DNA of 64,000 bases from Ancylostoma caninum (lineage: Eukaryota; Nematoda; Chromadorea; Rhabditida; Ancylostomatidae). The position numbers and the translations under genes were made by a program. This document shows, piece after piece, positions 21,701-36,700 of this stretch (positions are counted from its first letter, which is position 1; each line of letters opens with the position of its first letter). The notes below the pieces were generated by a model. That model did not search any database. It was not told the origin of the DNA and worked only from the letters and a program-made list of their open reading frames with translations. Where the stretch lies: contig JBAJFG010000043.1 of the NCBI GenBank assembly GCA_037903475.1, positions 248,001 through 312,000 of the forward strand, read 5' to 3'.

Positions 21701-24700
21701 TTCCAAAGTCTGCTCTGCTATAATCAGGTCGAATGTATCCACAAGAAATTCCAGTGAACTATGCCTACACGCGCGCGGCACCTAGACCAGCAACCATTTG
21801 GACAGCCTAGGATGGAAGGAAAAACAAAAAACAGAAATAAGAAAATTGCTCGAGCTACAGGTCGATCATCCTTGGATTGCAAGGACTGCTCATCCGATGC
21901 CACCTGCGAAAATGGAATATGTCAGTGCAAGGAAGGTTTTGAAGGAGATGGATTCAACTGTACAGGTTTGTTTATTACTGATTCACGTAAGTACAGGTAA
22001 TTATAATGTTAAGGAGTTCCCCTGATCATCAGGAAGTCCTAATAATGATGTCCTATTATTGGTCCTCAAGCTGTGAATTACAGATGTGAACGAATGTCTG
22101 CGAGCACCTTACATTTGCGATAAGAACGCTGAGTGCATAAATCGTGAAGGATCCTTTATTTGCACGTGTCTGTCAGGATACGCTGGAAATGGATACAATT
22201 GTACTCAGACCAAAAGTATGTTATTCATTCATTCATTCATTCATTCATTCATTCATTCATTCATTCATTCATTCATTCATTCATTCATTCATTCATCCAT
22301 TCATTCATTCATTCATTCATTCATTCATTCATTCATTCATTCATTCATTCATTCATTCATTCATTCATTCATTAATTCATTCATTCATTCATTCATTCAT
22401 CCATCCATTCATTCATTCATTCATTCATTCATTCATTCATTCACTCACTCATTCATTCATTCATTCATTCATTCATTCATTCATTCACTCACTCATTCAT
22501 TCATTCGTTCATTCATTCATTCATTCATTCATTCATTCATTCATTCATTCATTCATTCATTCATTCATTCATTCATTCATTCATTCATTCATCCATTCAT
22601 TCATTCATTCATTCATTCATTCATTCATTCATTCATTCATTCATTCATTCATTCATTCATTCATTCATTCATTCATTCATTCATTCATTCATTCATTCAT
22701 TCATTCATCCATTCATTCATTCATTCATTCATTCATTCACTCACTCATTCATTCATTCATTCATTCATTCATTCATTCATTCATTCATTCATTCACTCAC
22801 TCATTCATTCATTCGTTCATTCATTCATTCATTCATTCATTCATTCATTCATTCATTCATTCATTCATTCATTCATTCATTCATTCATTCATTCATCCAT
22901 TCATCCATTCATTCATTCATTTATTCATTCACTCACTCATTCATTCATTCGTTCATTCATTCATTCATTCATTCATTCATTCACTCACTCACTTACTCAT
23001 TCATTCATTCATTCATTCATTCATTCATTCATTCATTCATTCATTCATTCATTCATTCATTCATTCATTCATTCATTCATCCATTCATTCATTCATTCAT
23101 TCATTCATTCACTCACTCATTCATTCATTCGTTCATTCATTCATTCATTCATTCATTCATTCACTCACTCACTTACTCATTCATTCATTCATCTATCCAC
23201 TCGTTTCAGATGCCTGCCTCGACAAGTTTGATCGCGGATATCAAGAGACGTGTGGTGGTGAAAACTGGCGTCAGCATTTCTTTCTGAACCATGAATCAAA
23301 AACGTAGGTATTCCACGCGTTCTGCTCATCCGAAATTGTTACCAGAATTACTGCCTATTATTTATTGCTGCTTCTTATTTATTATACCTATTCAACAGCG
23401 GCGGACGCAGAAAGTAGGCGGGAGGGGAGGCGTGGAAAAAAAGTGAGGTAGTTTTCGGGACCCAGACGGAAAATAAAGTTAATAAAAACCTCAACTATAA
23501 TAATAAATAATTAATAAAAATTATATTAAAAATAGTAATAACAATAAACTAATGAAAATACACCAATACAAGATTTTTATATGTGTTGTAAAGTAAGTTC
23601 AAAAACTTGCCGACCCATTCTCAGGGCGGGGGGCTCGCCCCCCCCCCCCTCCCCCCGCGTCCGCCACTGCTATTCAATCATAGCTCACTAGGCGGTACTT
23701 CCGGCTTCGCTGAAGCGTTTTACTACTCCGGCTATTTCATACTGATGAGGCTGTTTGCTACTATCTATAGATTCATTCAGGATGCTTGTCATTTTGGTGA
23801 ACAACACATCAACGGGCTCGAATGACCTTTTTTAAGAGACCTATCAGCCAAAAATGAAGTTATTCGGGTAATCACCCTATGAAAAATGCACACCATATTT
23901 GTTTTCAGCTTCTTCGACAACCACAATAAATGCGCTCTTACCAGTCCATAAAAGGAAGCGAAAGAATAAATAATTCGGCAAAAGAATAGATTGAACCAAT
24001 AACTCGATGTTTTCGAGCATAATGGTTGTCATATTTGTGTTCAGTGCATTCAAAAACCTCAGCAAACATGTCCTCACCGACTCCTAAGCGGAAGTCGTGA
24101 AAAATTGATGAAATCGATAAATCGATAATCTCGCTCGAAACGGCTATCATATTCGTATTCGGCGTAATCGAGAACCCCTGTGGGCTTGTCCTTGGCGATC
24201 TCTGAGCAAAATTTGAGGAAAATCGATAAAATCAATAGATCGAAACCGCCATTCAAAACGGTTGTCATCTTCATGTTCAGCGTATTCGAGAGCCCAAGTG
24301 GGCCTGTCCTTGCTGGCCCTTGGGCAAAACTTGTGGGAAATCGAAAAATCAATAAATCGACACTCGCTCAAAATGTTCGTCATATTCGTGGTCAGCATAT
24401 TGAAGAGCCCCCGTAGGCATGTCCCTGTGCCCTCATGAATAAAAACATCGAAAAATCAATAAAATCGACTTAATCGATAAGCCAATTGATAGCCTCGGGT
24501 GTAAAGTAGCCTATAATATCCGCCGGCATCTTAAGGATCTACATCCAAAGTATGGTCCCGATCGGTTCATGCTCCGCGATTTCTATTCAGAATGTACACA
24601 CATACGAACAAACAAAGTTTTAATTTTATATATTAAAATTTTTAATTTTTCAAAGCTATTTTCGGAGGCACTCGTAGCTAAATGTTAGATGAACGCTCTT

Positions 24701-27700
24701 TGAAGCCCACTGAAATCCCTATTTCCTAGTTTCGTTCTTTTCGTTCAAAAACTGCAGTAACCATGCGATTGCACATAATAAAGCAGTAAAATGTGTGGTA
24801 ACGAGCATTATTTTGAGGCATTAAAATAATATGCTCTCGCATGATTTCTCGAACAGAAGCATGGAACTGAAAGAAAAAGAGCACATTTCTCTCACTGAAT
24901 GATGTTTTTATGTGATTTTGGACATGAACATGAGCAGCGCACACTTTCTCATAGTTATTTCAAGAATTTCGCCAGTTTTCACAGGAACTTGAGAAAAAAT
25001 CCAAAGTAGCTGCAAATGCAGGCATTTTTTGCTTTTTTACCCTGAACATACATGCAGTCAGTCATTATTGCACACCTCAAAATGAGGCCGCTCCCCGCCG
25101 CTTAGCGGCGCGGCAGACCGGTTGGGACCTGTGGTTGTTGGCTGTTGAAAAGATGGCCGTTTTTATACACAACGTTTGTATGTAGGAATGGCCCATACAC
25201 AAAGAAATTAGCAATGGATACTATAGGCAAAACGGCAATCCCGACAGCGTCCTCAAACAAAATGGTCTGCCGCACCGCGTAGGCAATGCAGCGCGGTCTG
25301 TCTGCAGATGTGCAACAACGATTAACGCTCCCTGTATGTTTCTCTTTCACCTCGAAAAGTATGACTAAAGCAACGGATATGAGAATTTGGGTAAAAACAT
25401 CTCCATTGTGCCTTGTTTACATTTCGAAGAGTTGTTTTTTCCAAAACTGCTCTGTTCGGTGGGCTGCTCCCGTGAAAGCTCCGGAAAATTGCACTTCCAC
25501 AGAAGCAGTCCCTTGAATGTGTTGAAAGACCATCTACTTCCGCTCAATCTACTTCCCAGTCCAACAGCTTAATGTATAGTAATGACTCTTTGAGCCTGAC
25601 CTCACTGCTTCCTCCGAGCAAGCGAAGTGCGAGTTTCTAGTCCATGAAAACATCCAGATTTCTCAGTTCACAGAGTCTCCATTCCTTCCTAGTAGCTTTA
25701 GTTCCGCATGGCTTCCTTCCGCCTTCTCTTCACTTAAAGGCAGTGTCTCACCTCATGTTGGGTGCCGAGATATTCACAGATTTAGGTCCAGCTCGGAGCG
25801 CTGATTCCAATGATGTGCTTGATGTCAGAAAACATCTTCAAAAACCCATACTTTTAAGGCAAAATTGGATACAGGAGCGGACGAGTTTTCTTGCTACGTA
25901 GCTAGCGAAAGCGGAGCTGAGAAGCTGAGACTGCACCTTAAAATGAACTTCTCAGCAGCAGCTATTATCAAACGAACAAACGTTTCCGTGTTGAAAAACC
26001 ATGCCGCACCCTCAGCAGGCCCTTGCTGCGGAATGAACTCTCTCGTCCACTGGCCGAGGTTACCCTTACCGAGAACGTATGTAAAGATGCACACTCTTAG
26101 CTCTGGGAATACGAACAATAAGTTATGCCAGAAAAGATTAGATCCCAATACATATAGTCAGGGATGAGCGGCAATAAGACGTAAGGCTACAGGACCAAAA
26201 GTTGAAGCTTGGGACAAGTCTGAAATTTGGGAAATTTAGTGAGATACAAGCAGCATGCTTGATTTGATATAATTCAGCCCTCCAGAAATCCAGAAGTTAT
26301 AAGCCCATCTGACGGCACATTTTGGGGTCTTTTACGTCCGGTATTCAGGAACTTACAGAGCCTGAATTCCTCTAATCTCTGGATGCAGTGCGCATCAAGC
26401 ATGAATCAGATGCAATCATATATGAAGTAAAAATAAATATATGATTTTAAAAAATCAAAAAAAAAACACGGTTTGATTCACTTTTCCCATGAAGCCTTGC
26501 TAAACCTTGCTAATAGGATTCCGCAACTGAGAGGAAAAATCCGAGGTAATGGCGAACTACTTTTTTAATTATTTACCCTTTAAAAATACTCATGTAACTC
26601 GTGCACCATCAGGAGACTGAGGAATTATGGCAGAGTTTCTCGGTGAAAAATTATGTTGAGGACAGTTCCTTTTTCAGTTTCAGTGTGCAACTTTTACATC
26701 CTGGAGTTAAGCCTAGACATCCATCTTTGGCATCCTCGCGGTAATCTTGAGGTTCCAAATGATGACGTTCCAAAAAACTGAGAAAGTTGTTTTTTAATGA
26801 TTTTCGTTTATTTTATAATTTTATTTTATTATTTTTTGTTTCATTTTAGCTCAAAAAAAACTGAAATGGCTGAGCATACTTGTCCTCCGTTTTTCAATGG
26901 ACACTAGCAAGAAAAAAATCAAAAACATCGAGTAGATGCATTTTTACGAAGAAAAAAACAAATGATAACTGCTCCTTTACTCAGTCAATCCCTTCGTGTT
27001 TTTTTTTTCACCAACGTTGCTTCCAGATGTCAACCTTTCTGGTATGATGGATGCAAAGGACGCTCACGAAACATCTTCTCCGACCAGGAGACATGCGAAC
27101 AGATGTGTGAAGCGACTAATGTACTCACTAGAGCCGGTACGTAAGCTGTGATTTAGGTTGAAACCTCGCCATGTCGGTGCGCTTTGTAGTTTTTGACAAA
27201 AACGCAGCGATTTATCTCTAACGTGCAGGCGATTTGTTAACTCCGTCGAGCCGTAGGCGTCTAATCGGGTGCAGGGTCACTTCCTGCCCTGCTGCTTGCA
27301 AAAAGTGGCGGGTAAAGATTAGGCTTTACACTGGACCACTTACCTGGAACAAAAAAGTCGTACCAGCATGGTGCATGGCACAGATTCGTGACGTTTTCAT
27401 TAGAATTTATGGATAAAATCCATAAATGAACAGTTCAATATTAGTTATGGCAATATTTGTTGGAGAAAAAAGCGACGTTCTGCGGAATGTGGTAGGTACT
27501 TGGGCAATCCATGGCCTTCCAGGACCTAGATGAGGTTAAACTCTTGGTAAAGTAGTGTTTTGAATGAATAATGAGGATAACGAGCTGTACCTCTTCACCA
27601 CCACTATTCCTGGACGTGGACTACCAGAGTTGGGTAAGGCATCCATATGACCTAGGCTCTCCAAAATCTCCCATATCCACAACAATTTATCTGTTCTTCA

Positions 27701-30700
27701 AGTACTCCGAGGCGGTTCAGCTGTGGGATTCATGTACTCTTCCGGGTAGAGATTAAGCTTACCTTTCATCCAGAATGGACGAGTATCTTAGGCAAAATGT
27801 GATCGATCCCGCAATTACCTCTATCACAACAGGCTTTCAGTGATTGAATTCGATTGATCTCCCAAGACCCGATTGTCCTGAACGGGAAAAATCGCCCAAT
27901 TCGAGAAGATCACGTAACGTCGATCTCTTCAGGACGTTCATGATTCCCGAAACAGAAGAGGAAGAGGAGAATGTAGTCGTTTTTATCGAACGAGGAACGA
28001 GGCTTCTTTCCCTTTTTCTTGCTGTCCAGGTTCCTGGAATGGCGGGTACCCTATCCTTCTTCCCCACCTTCCAATACTTATCTGCCACTATAGTAGGCGG
28101 TTAAGTAAGAAGGCTTGTAAAACTAAATATTTTCACCTCATTTTCATTCGATACGTTTCACAACGTGCGGCAATAGATGAAAAAAGAAAGTCTATAAACT
28201 GCGACTAGGATTAAAACAGAACAATTCGGCATAAATATTCAACACTGAGTAATGGACCCTTCTAGCGAGCAGTTCAACAAGTACTCGAAGAAATGCAATA
28301 GCTAATTCTCATTCTATCCGAAGATTCCCTTAGATTCCTTGCCGATATATTAGCCTAGAAAGTCAGAGTATGGCAGATTTCCAAACGCGTTTGTTGCCTT
28401 TAACCAGGTTGTTGAGAGCTGCTTGTTTGGCAAGGTCGATTCGCACCCCCAGCTACTCGGAGGTCGCTAGGGACTCTCCTGGAGGGATCATTCTTCATGG
28501 CTGCCCGGTCATTCGTCATATTTAAGCTTTTTCCTTACTGATGTAATCCTTCTTAAAGGGGATTGCGGGGTTAGCAGCGGGATGAATCGTGCACAGCTAT
28601 GTTCACTTCATTATCTGTGAGCCTTGAAATCAAATTCCGCAAGTCAAGCACTTTCCGGCTATTTTTGGTCAGCAGCTGATGCTGTTTTTAGTGCGTTCAC
28701 ACCCGCCCCCGTGCTCCACTATAACGACGTTTGTGGAAATGTTTAGTCGTCATTATTGACGCACTACCACATCATCCATGAAGTTGTTATCGAAGCAGAA
28801 CGAGAGGCTGCCGCTGGACGCGTTTTGCGTTTTCCGCCCCAGCAGCGCTGGCGGCGGTGGCGGCGGCGGTCGCCCCCCGCTTTCCTCGAGGGACTGGCCC
28901 TCCCACAACCAGAGGGCGAATCAATGCTCGAAAGGCTGAATGCTGTGTTGTTGTACGTCTGCGTCAGCACCGCCACGCATTCCCGACCCTAAGTATGCGA
29001 TGTTGTCACCGGTCACATGTCCTGCCACCACTTCGTCGTCTACCGGTCCTACCGCAGCAGCAGCTCTGCCACCTCGAATGAGTCCGCGTCGCCAGGCCGC
29101 GGGCAGTTCGCCACATCTGGGACTACTCGTCCTTGATGATGGTCCCAGTATTACCAGACGGTTTCCCAGAAGAAATTCTATCTACGTGAACGGGTCGAAC
29201 GTGATTTACTCGGTGCTGTGGTCCGCATCGGCTATGCTTCAAATCCTATTCACAGCATTGCCGCTGGATTTTCGAATAGTCTACCTCATCACTCATATCT
29301 CACTGATTGCCTCTCGTTCAGAAGTGTGCTGGGACAAATTCGACATGAACTATAGGAATCAATGCCTTAATGGTGAGTTCTTGCATTTCCATTAATGGAC
29401 ATTCGCTTCAAACGACTCGAACGACTTTGTTTCCGCGCTCAAATTGCGCATTTCCGACTCGACGACAGGGTAAAAACGTGCTGTGTGGTGTTTTAGTACA
29501 GATGACAGCATACAGAACAGGTACAATATCGCTTACAAAGCTTAATATATGCTGATTTCTCCTTCATCTGACAAAAAAAAAACGCAAAAAATCAAATTTT
29601 CAATAAGTCCAACCACTTTTTGTTTCTCACCGCTTACTCCAGAACAGCCCCTGACTCCTAGAAATAGCACCTCTGAACATTTCTACTCTGGTCTACGTTT
29701 CTGGTGAGTCCCAGAAAATCTCTAGGAATTACTGCTAACTAGAATTTACTCTAAAAATTACCATTAAAACTAAACTTGCGTTTAAGAACTTTGAGAAATG
29801 CCAGATTTTGAGAAATACCAGATGTATTTTTTTTGTTCGCACCCCAAATGACAATTGCGAGAGTATAGACGAAGTCCAATTTTTTAAAGATAAATTTCTG
29901 TAGGTTCATTTATGTTTTCTTCGCTAGGCTATGTAGGCCTGATTCGAACAAAAATCGAGGGTTGCAACATGGCAACGCCCACATGATGCCTTTATTGTTG
30001 CTATTATTTATATTTATGAGTTCGAAAAAGACAAAAATGGATTTCAAGAAGAAAGATTTGGAAACTTCCCTTTAAATACCAAATCTCAATCTCTTGTGTC
30101 AGTCCAGAAGAAATTCAGAGATTTATTCATGTTTTCTGACTCCAGTACATTGGATAGTCTACAACGACAACAGACAATTGCAGCGATGCCACACCCATTT
30201 CACCTCTGTCTAGTTTGGATCTGTGGCGAAGACCATCCTACATAGTGTATCACATGCCTATGTAAACCTTAGAGATAGAAGTGGGACAAAATCATGAGGA
30301 CCTTCAAGCCGGCTTAAAATTTGCTCATAATGGGCACTCAAGCATGTGCTTTCCCTTTACTTGCTGATTTGCAGTGTGACCACACCCACGACTCAACTTT
30401 ATCTTTTTTAAACTTTATCACACAATTCCTCGTAAATAAAAACATAGAGAATTTCTCGATCTAATAGGCGGTATGGTCTGGAGCTGCATAGAAAGCTACG
30501 GATATGGAGAGTTGTAGTGTCGCCACGCCCAGAAAGCCCAGTTTCTGTTGCGATTCTGGATCCATTCCGAATTTATTGCTGTTTTTCGTAATTCTCTGCT
30601 GATACTGTTAGTTTTGGCACTTTATGTAATGTCTTGCTAGTATAATTTGCTCTTTTTTCAATTTCTCAAGATTAGCTTTTATTCACAATATTTATTTCCA

Positions 30701-33700
30701 AAAAAAAAGCTCCCAATCTTGCTATACGAATATGTAGTGACTAATTTTACCGGTTTATTCCAATTTTTTCTCGTTGTTTTCTTCAAATTTCTTGCTCTAT
30801 CTTCCTCTCGCGAAGCCCACGCTCACGCAATTAGCAGGCCGTGAACCAACAGATCCTCACCATCCTGGTTTCCTTCGATGAAATCCCGAAATTCACGTCC
30901 ACAATGCATCAAAGCCGGCCTCAATACGCGCTTCAGCAAACAAATCGAGAGCTAATTACGATGAGGCAGAGGAGTCCGCGGCGGAACACCCGTTTTTATG
31001 TTGTGAATGGAACAAACCCCGGAATCCGAGCTCAAAGAATGAGCAATACTTTCTCATCGGGCGAGTTACTTAAGTGAGCAACACTGGGCGTGGCCTAGCT
31101 GCAACCGTCGGCTTTCCTCCATCTTTTACCACAGTCTCATAGCTTTTGCAAAATTGTGCGAATCTCTGTTGTTGTCATCGCCGCTCTGTGTTTTTCGCCT
31201 CCCATTATGAGGATATCCATTAAGCTTGGCCAGCGAGCGCATGCTCATTAGCATTACCGATTACAATGAATGTCGTACAGAGGTCATGTGCCCTTCAGTT
31301 CGAGGATTATTGATCTGTTTTAAAAGGTGGTTTTGGCCAAGTCTCTTAGTACTCCTCACCCTAAATGTATGAAATTGTTGCAAAAACCTCCCACTTCTTG
31401 GAAATTTTCGCTGTTTATGTACGTCTATCGTTCTACCTATCGTCATGGGGCTGATATTTTTTTATGGAGCTCAATGAGTAGCGACGATGCGGCATTATTA
31501 AAGTATAAGGCTTTCCTTATTAATGTCATTACCTGACCTTGGAGTCGACTTTGAGATCCCAGCGTTAGAAGAATGTTTAGGCGACGTTGATGACGATGGG
31601 GTACATGTTCTCCTACAAAAGTGCCGGAAACACCTCTTTAATCCCCTCCTTTTATGGAAAATTCAAGGTACACATTGCGATAGCCACCACAAATATTTGC
31701 AAAATGTCGTACAGTGGCCATTGTCTTCCTTGAGGTACTTGTCTCTACAGGCGCCTCCAAATCTGCATGAAAGTGGGGATGAAAAGGAGTTCTTCGGTAA
31801 TTTTGTAAGGAGATGTGTACAATGTTGAATCTGCGTCTCCTGAATATTCTTCCAGTACTGAAGCCTTAAGATCGGTTCTGAGGTGAGACACTGCCTTTAA
31901 TGTATGGTTTTCGTGTCAACGGTGTATGCCCGTACAAGAAGAACAGAAGGATCTCTTTCATCCGCTTTTTTTTTGCTCACTTCTTCGATCACAGTATATA
32001 ATTCAAAAACAATTCATAGTATATCATTCAGAATCAATATTGAAGACTTCTGACATTTAGTTTTCTATTCTGCTCTTTGTATTGGTGAATGATCGTTACT
32101 TCTCCAACTTGTTTCGATGTTACTTACATATTTCATTTTTGTTATTGTCTCAACCGAAAATAATACTGTTCTCTGAACTTTCGGATAGACAACGTCCAAT
32201 AGTAATTCAATAGTAATATCAATAGCAGTTATTTACGCGCCTGTATTTCTTATTGTATCTGTTCTTCCGAGTGATTGTGGAAAATGTTTAGCAGCGAGCG
32301 AGCCCTTGGAAAGCCTCCTGGACAGATGCGACAAGACTGTTCCTGGATAAAAAATGAACCTTCTAATTCTTCCAAACATGGGAATCCCAAACATGGCATC
32401 TTAGATACCACGTGCACTGTTTCGCTTGTAGCACGTCACAGGACTCAATCCATTTGAGCATTATTGGTCGAGTTCCGATATTTGAGTTTCTGTATTCATT
32501 CTATGACTTTCTGATCTTCACATTTCACCAAAATTCAACTTCCACAACCAATTACAGTTAAGCCCGCTAAACCATTTCACGTTAACCCTTCAAGGCAGGG
32601 CCTCACCTCAAAAAAATGTTCTCTTGGTTTGTACAGTAATAGAGCCGTCGTGAGCTGTCGAGAACAATAGCACATGTGAAATGTCTTGAAACGATCGGGA
32701 GCCCTGGGTTCTGGAGGAATACAATAGACTCAACTTGTTGGGCTGATGTGCAATCTGTAAACACCGAATTTTAGGGGTAATAGTTATAGTTGGTGGTATA
32801 AAATTTTATGGTAGAGATCAATGTATTTTTTAGTTTAGGATTGTTATAGATTTAAGTTTAGACCATTAATTTTCAAAATTAAAAATTTTAATCTATAGAG
32901 ACTTTAGTAGAATCGAAACGATCGGTGAAAACCGATGAGTCATCACCTCCGACCTTAAATTGAGGAAATGGTAGAAGAAAAATCTTACTCTTCGGGCTTC
33001 GTCAATGAAGCAGCTCATCCCCTTACCTCTCAATCACCTAAACATTCTATTTGTCTCGTTTCTACAGAGACATCATTACATTTGTGCCCACATCGAGAGT
33101 TAGCGAACATCAGAACAATGAAATCAGAAAGTCGCAATTGTTTTTCATTCCATCTATTCTTCTATAACTTTCCATTCCATCTATAATTTTCAAAAGTCTC
33201 CTACTGCTGAGACTTTGAACTCCATTGAGTTTCTGATTTCACTTGGGCATCTTGCCAACTAAAGTTGAAATAGAGGAGCGAAATTTGCTTCTTCTTTTCC
33301 TCCTCTAATTCGTACGATTTTGTATTGTTTTTTTTTCTTTTTGAATTTTTTCAACTACATATTTCAGTTTCGCCTTGTAAGCGTGTTATATGTACTCTTG
33401 CATTCAGATCTCCAGTGAGCTCAATTTGAGGAATACAGTGAAGATTGTGATGAAGATTCTAACAAAAAAAGAAGTTCGCTTGTCTACTCATTTAATTATC
33501 TAGCATTTTTGACATTCCGCTGATTCATTAGCTGTAAAAAGCACATAACCAGGTCGAATAAAATCTAAATTCTGGAAAAACTCCTTCTAAGGATGTTCCT
33601 TCTTTGAGTTTGTTTCTTCTTTAAGTTTATTTATTTATTTATTTATCACACCATCACGGGTTTGCCATCTAATATCGTATAAGTATGCAGGCAAGAAAAA

Positions 33701-36700
33701 CTAACAAAAGACCGTAATTTTAAGCCAGGACTTCAAAACTCAAACTATTTAACTAGCATCATGTTACTTGGCCCAAGTGGGCTGTACCCCTAGTTTCGAA
33801 CTCAAATCCAAGGTGGTAATGAGAAGGTTGACTAGTCAATGAAGAGTGTGTATACCAGCTCACTTAGGGATGTTTAGATTCGAAAAATCACATCTATTGT
33901 GAAGGTTTACATAGCATTAAATGTAAATCAGTGTGTAAATCAGATCCAGTGTTAACGTTTGTCCATCCCATAGGAATATTTCATACGCTCGCTTTCACCA
34001 CATCGAGCACTTCTTTTGCGAATGCTCGTTAAAAAGATAAACTGGTCGTTAATCGCATTGCAAGCTACGCGAATGCACTTCACACAGCGATACATCATCG
34101 AAGAGTCGCTGGGCAATTATTGTCGCCCGGGCAATCCCGGCTGCAGCTACTGCGCTATACGACGATTTTTGAGGTCAATGGCAGCAGCGCTTCTACTTCG
34201 ACCACGCGTCGCTCACGTGTCGGCAGTTCTGGTACGATGGCTGTCGCTCGGATTCGCGCAACATGTTCGAGGATATGCTCACGTGCCAATGGTTGTGCGA
34301 AACGCAACCTATGTATAAATCAAGTAAGGTTTTTGAGTAAATTCGGTCACTATCAACCATCCAGAGTGACACAAAACTGGGTTATTTGGCATATGCAACG
34401 AATTCCCATGTTGTATACGCCAGTCGAACTTCGTCCAAGCCTCATGCGACTTGAACTGGTGTTTTCTCATTGCTTACCCCAGAGTCGATGCGCAGTTGTC
34501 GAGACAATTCGTTCGCGCGCGGAGAAGCCCCGCCCCCTTGACTATATGCTCCGCCCACTCGTCGCTTACCCCGATTATCCGTGATTTTGACGCCCCTTTT
34601 CTAGATCAGCCACAAATCATCGCCAAATTGTTGCATTCCTCGATATTGAGAAATTCTGACTTGACGTCAACCTCACTGAAACCTTGCTTGAGTTCAGCTC
34701 CCACCGCATCCCGCAGTTTTTTGTTCGGTTATGATAGGGCTTTGTCTACAGTTGCTATTATGGTCTTTTCCTGCGATGCTGATCTGTATACATGTGAGGG
34801 AGGATGTGGAGCGTTGTATCGAGAGAAAACGGTGCGAGCGAGCCCTGCGATTGGCTGCTTGGATAGATTAACCAGTCGTAGACCTCGGCCACATAACATT
34901 TCTTGGTACATTGCTTCACCCTTACCTACCCATACATAGCCGTAATGTTGCATACTTTATGCCCTTGTCCCACCTTGCTGTCTTTCCTTCTCTTTTTTTG
35001 CTGCCAGTCTATCTCCAGCCTTCTGTCGTATTTTTCGGTTATTATTCTTGCACCTTATGGCGAGGTAACCTGTTTAATGTCCCGCACTATATGTAGCACC
35101 TATCATAGTATCTGACTCAATATCCATGGACCCATGGATAATTTTACGGTTTCTTGTGAGAATTTATTTGTTTCTATGCAGGAGCCTGCCTCGAAGACTT
35201 CGACCAACATTACAAGGATCAATGCAATGGTGGGCGGTGGCGACAACAGTACTACTTCGATCGATACATCAAGGTAATAGCCTAATTTTCATAACCTGGA
35301 GCTTTCATTTTTAAAATCTGGAATTCAAGCAAAGTTGCCCTAGAAAATAAGGAGAACTTCCTTGCAAAGAAGGAAGAACGCCTAATTGTAAACACTTGGT
35401 CAACATCTAGGAACAAAAGAGAAATGAGTATTTCTAGAAAAAAACCTTTGTGGACAACCTAATTTTCTGATTGATTTTTTATTCATTTCTCCTTGAACCA
35501 ACAACCTTCTATTCTTTTCTTTCGAGGCATTCTTGTGTGAATGGCGTGTACCACCCACTGCATAATTTGGAGTGAGTTTCAGAGATGCATAGCGTTTTGG
35601 TACGACGGCTGCACAGGAGAGAGCGAAAATCTCTTCCAAGATGAACAGACATGTTTACTAACATGTGAGAATCCTGCAAAGAAAGATCGTGAGTTTGAAA
35701 TATGTATACCATGTGCACTACATAGTAGGAAAAGTTAAGCTCTCCAATCGCTAGCAACACCATATCACTCGTTAACCCACGTTGATACGCGTTATCCATT
35801 ATGGGACCAACGTTCAGACTTCGGCAGGAACTTTACTGAAGGCAAGCGGAACTTTGTAAAGATAAAGTGAGCGAAGGGGACTTCGTAGTTGGGACTTGTT
35901 GAATAACCATCCACTCTTCGGCAGCTACGAGTGAAGAAGAGAGACTAAACCAAACAATTTTTTTTTGTTGCTTCTCTAAAATCTGTCTGAAATAAGAACA
36001 GAATTAAGGCTTGTTTAAGAAAGACATTTGAAAAAGTCTCCACCGGTAACCAATAAACTACTAGAAGTAAAATAAATAGCTCTATTCTCCGTTTCGCACA
36101 CTTATTTCTTATACGGAAAAAGAAGTAAGGAGATATGCCTCCCTCTGTGCTTGTCAGTAGGGGAGGGAGGCATAATAAGAGTAAAAAAACGAGGAAGTTA
36201 AACTAACCTGTCCTTCGGGATACTCGCAGGAGAGAAGTGATATGTAGAAATCCAAAAAAACCAATGAATGGATACTAGCCAAACTTTAGGATCCAGCAAA
36301 AATTGAATATTCAAGCAAACAGTTCAGTAGAAATAAAAGATCCAAAATTGAATTTCAAAAATGCTTTTGTTATTGCTCAAACTTGGGTAATCCAACAAGC
36401 ATTGTTGTTACTTCAGCATTGTTGTTACTGAATTAATACTGATCAAACTTTGTGATAAGATTAGAGATACCACTCTTCTTTCAACTGCCAAAGAAAATTG
36501 GAATTAATGGATTTTGTCAAGAGTTTGTGGGGTTATCATGCGAAAATCCTGCCAGGAGCACTGCTTTCAGCGCTTTTAGTAGGACAGGTTCTGCCCAGAT
36601 CTTGCTGAGACCGGGCTTATGGCTGCAACAGCGTTCTATTTAAATCCGAAAGAGAATTGGGTTTAATTGATTTTGGTAAGAGTTACAGCTGAAAAAGTGC

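Noticed and set aside
21729..21811. Pro-rich extra mec-9 exon ([14 protein letters not shown])
   Set aside because: It has an acceptor but no usable GT donor before the stop, and exon 7 joins exon 8 in phase without it.
22221..23197. CRISPR-like array
   Set aside because: Uninterrupted tetranucleotide repeat without spacers in a eukaryotic intron.
22086..23307. Two ORFs of 381 and 387 codons with Ile-His-Ser-Phe repeats
   Set aside because: They are mec-9 exon 9 or its shadow running into the TTCA intron; a good donor stands at 22216 and exon 10 has its own acceptor.
31523..31828. 101-codon ORF in mec-9 intron 12
   Set aside because: No splice signals, domain or repeat of coding pattern; adjacent to a MITE end.
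34016..34939. Several ORFs of 100-162 codons around mec-9 exon 13
   Set aside because: They are other-frame shadows of exon 13 or unsupported intron frames.
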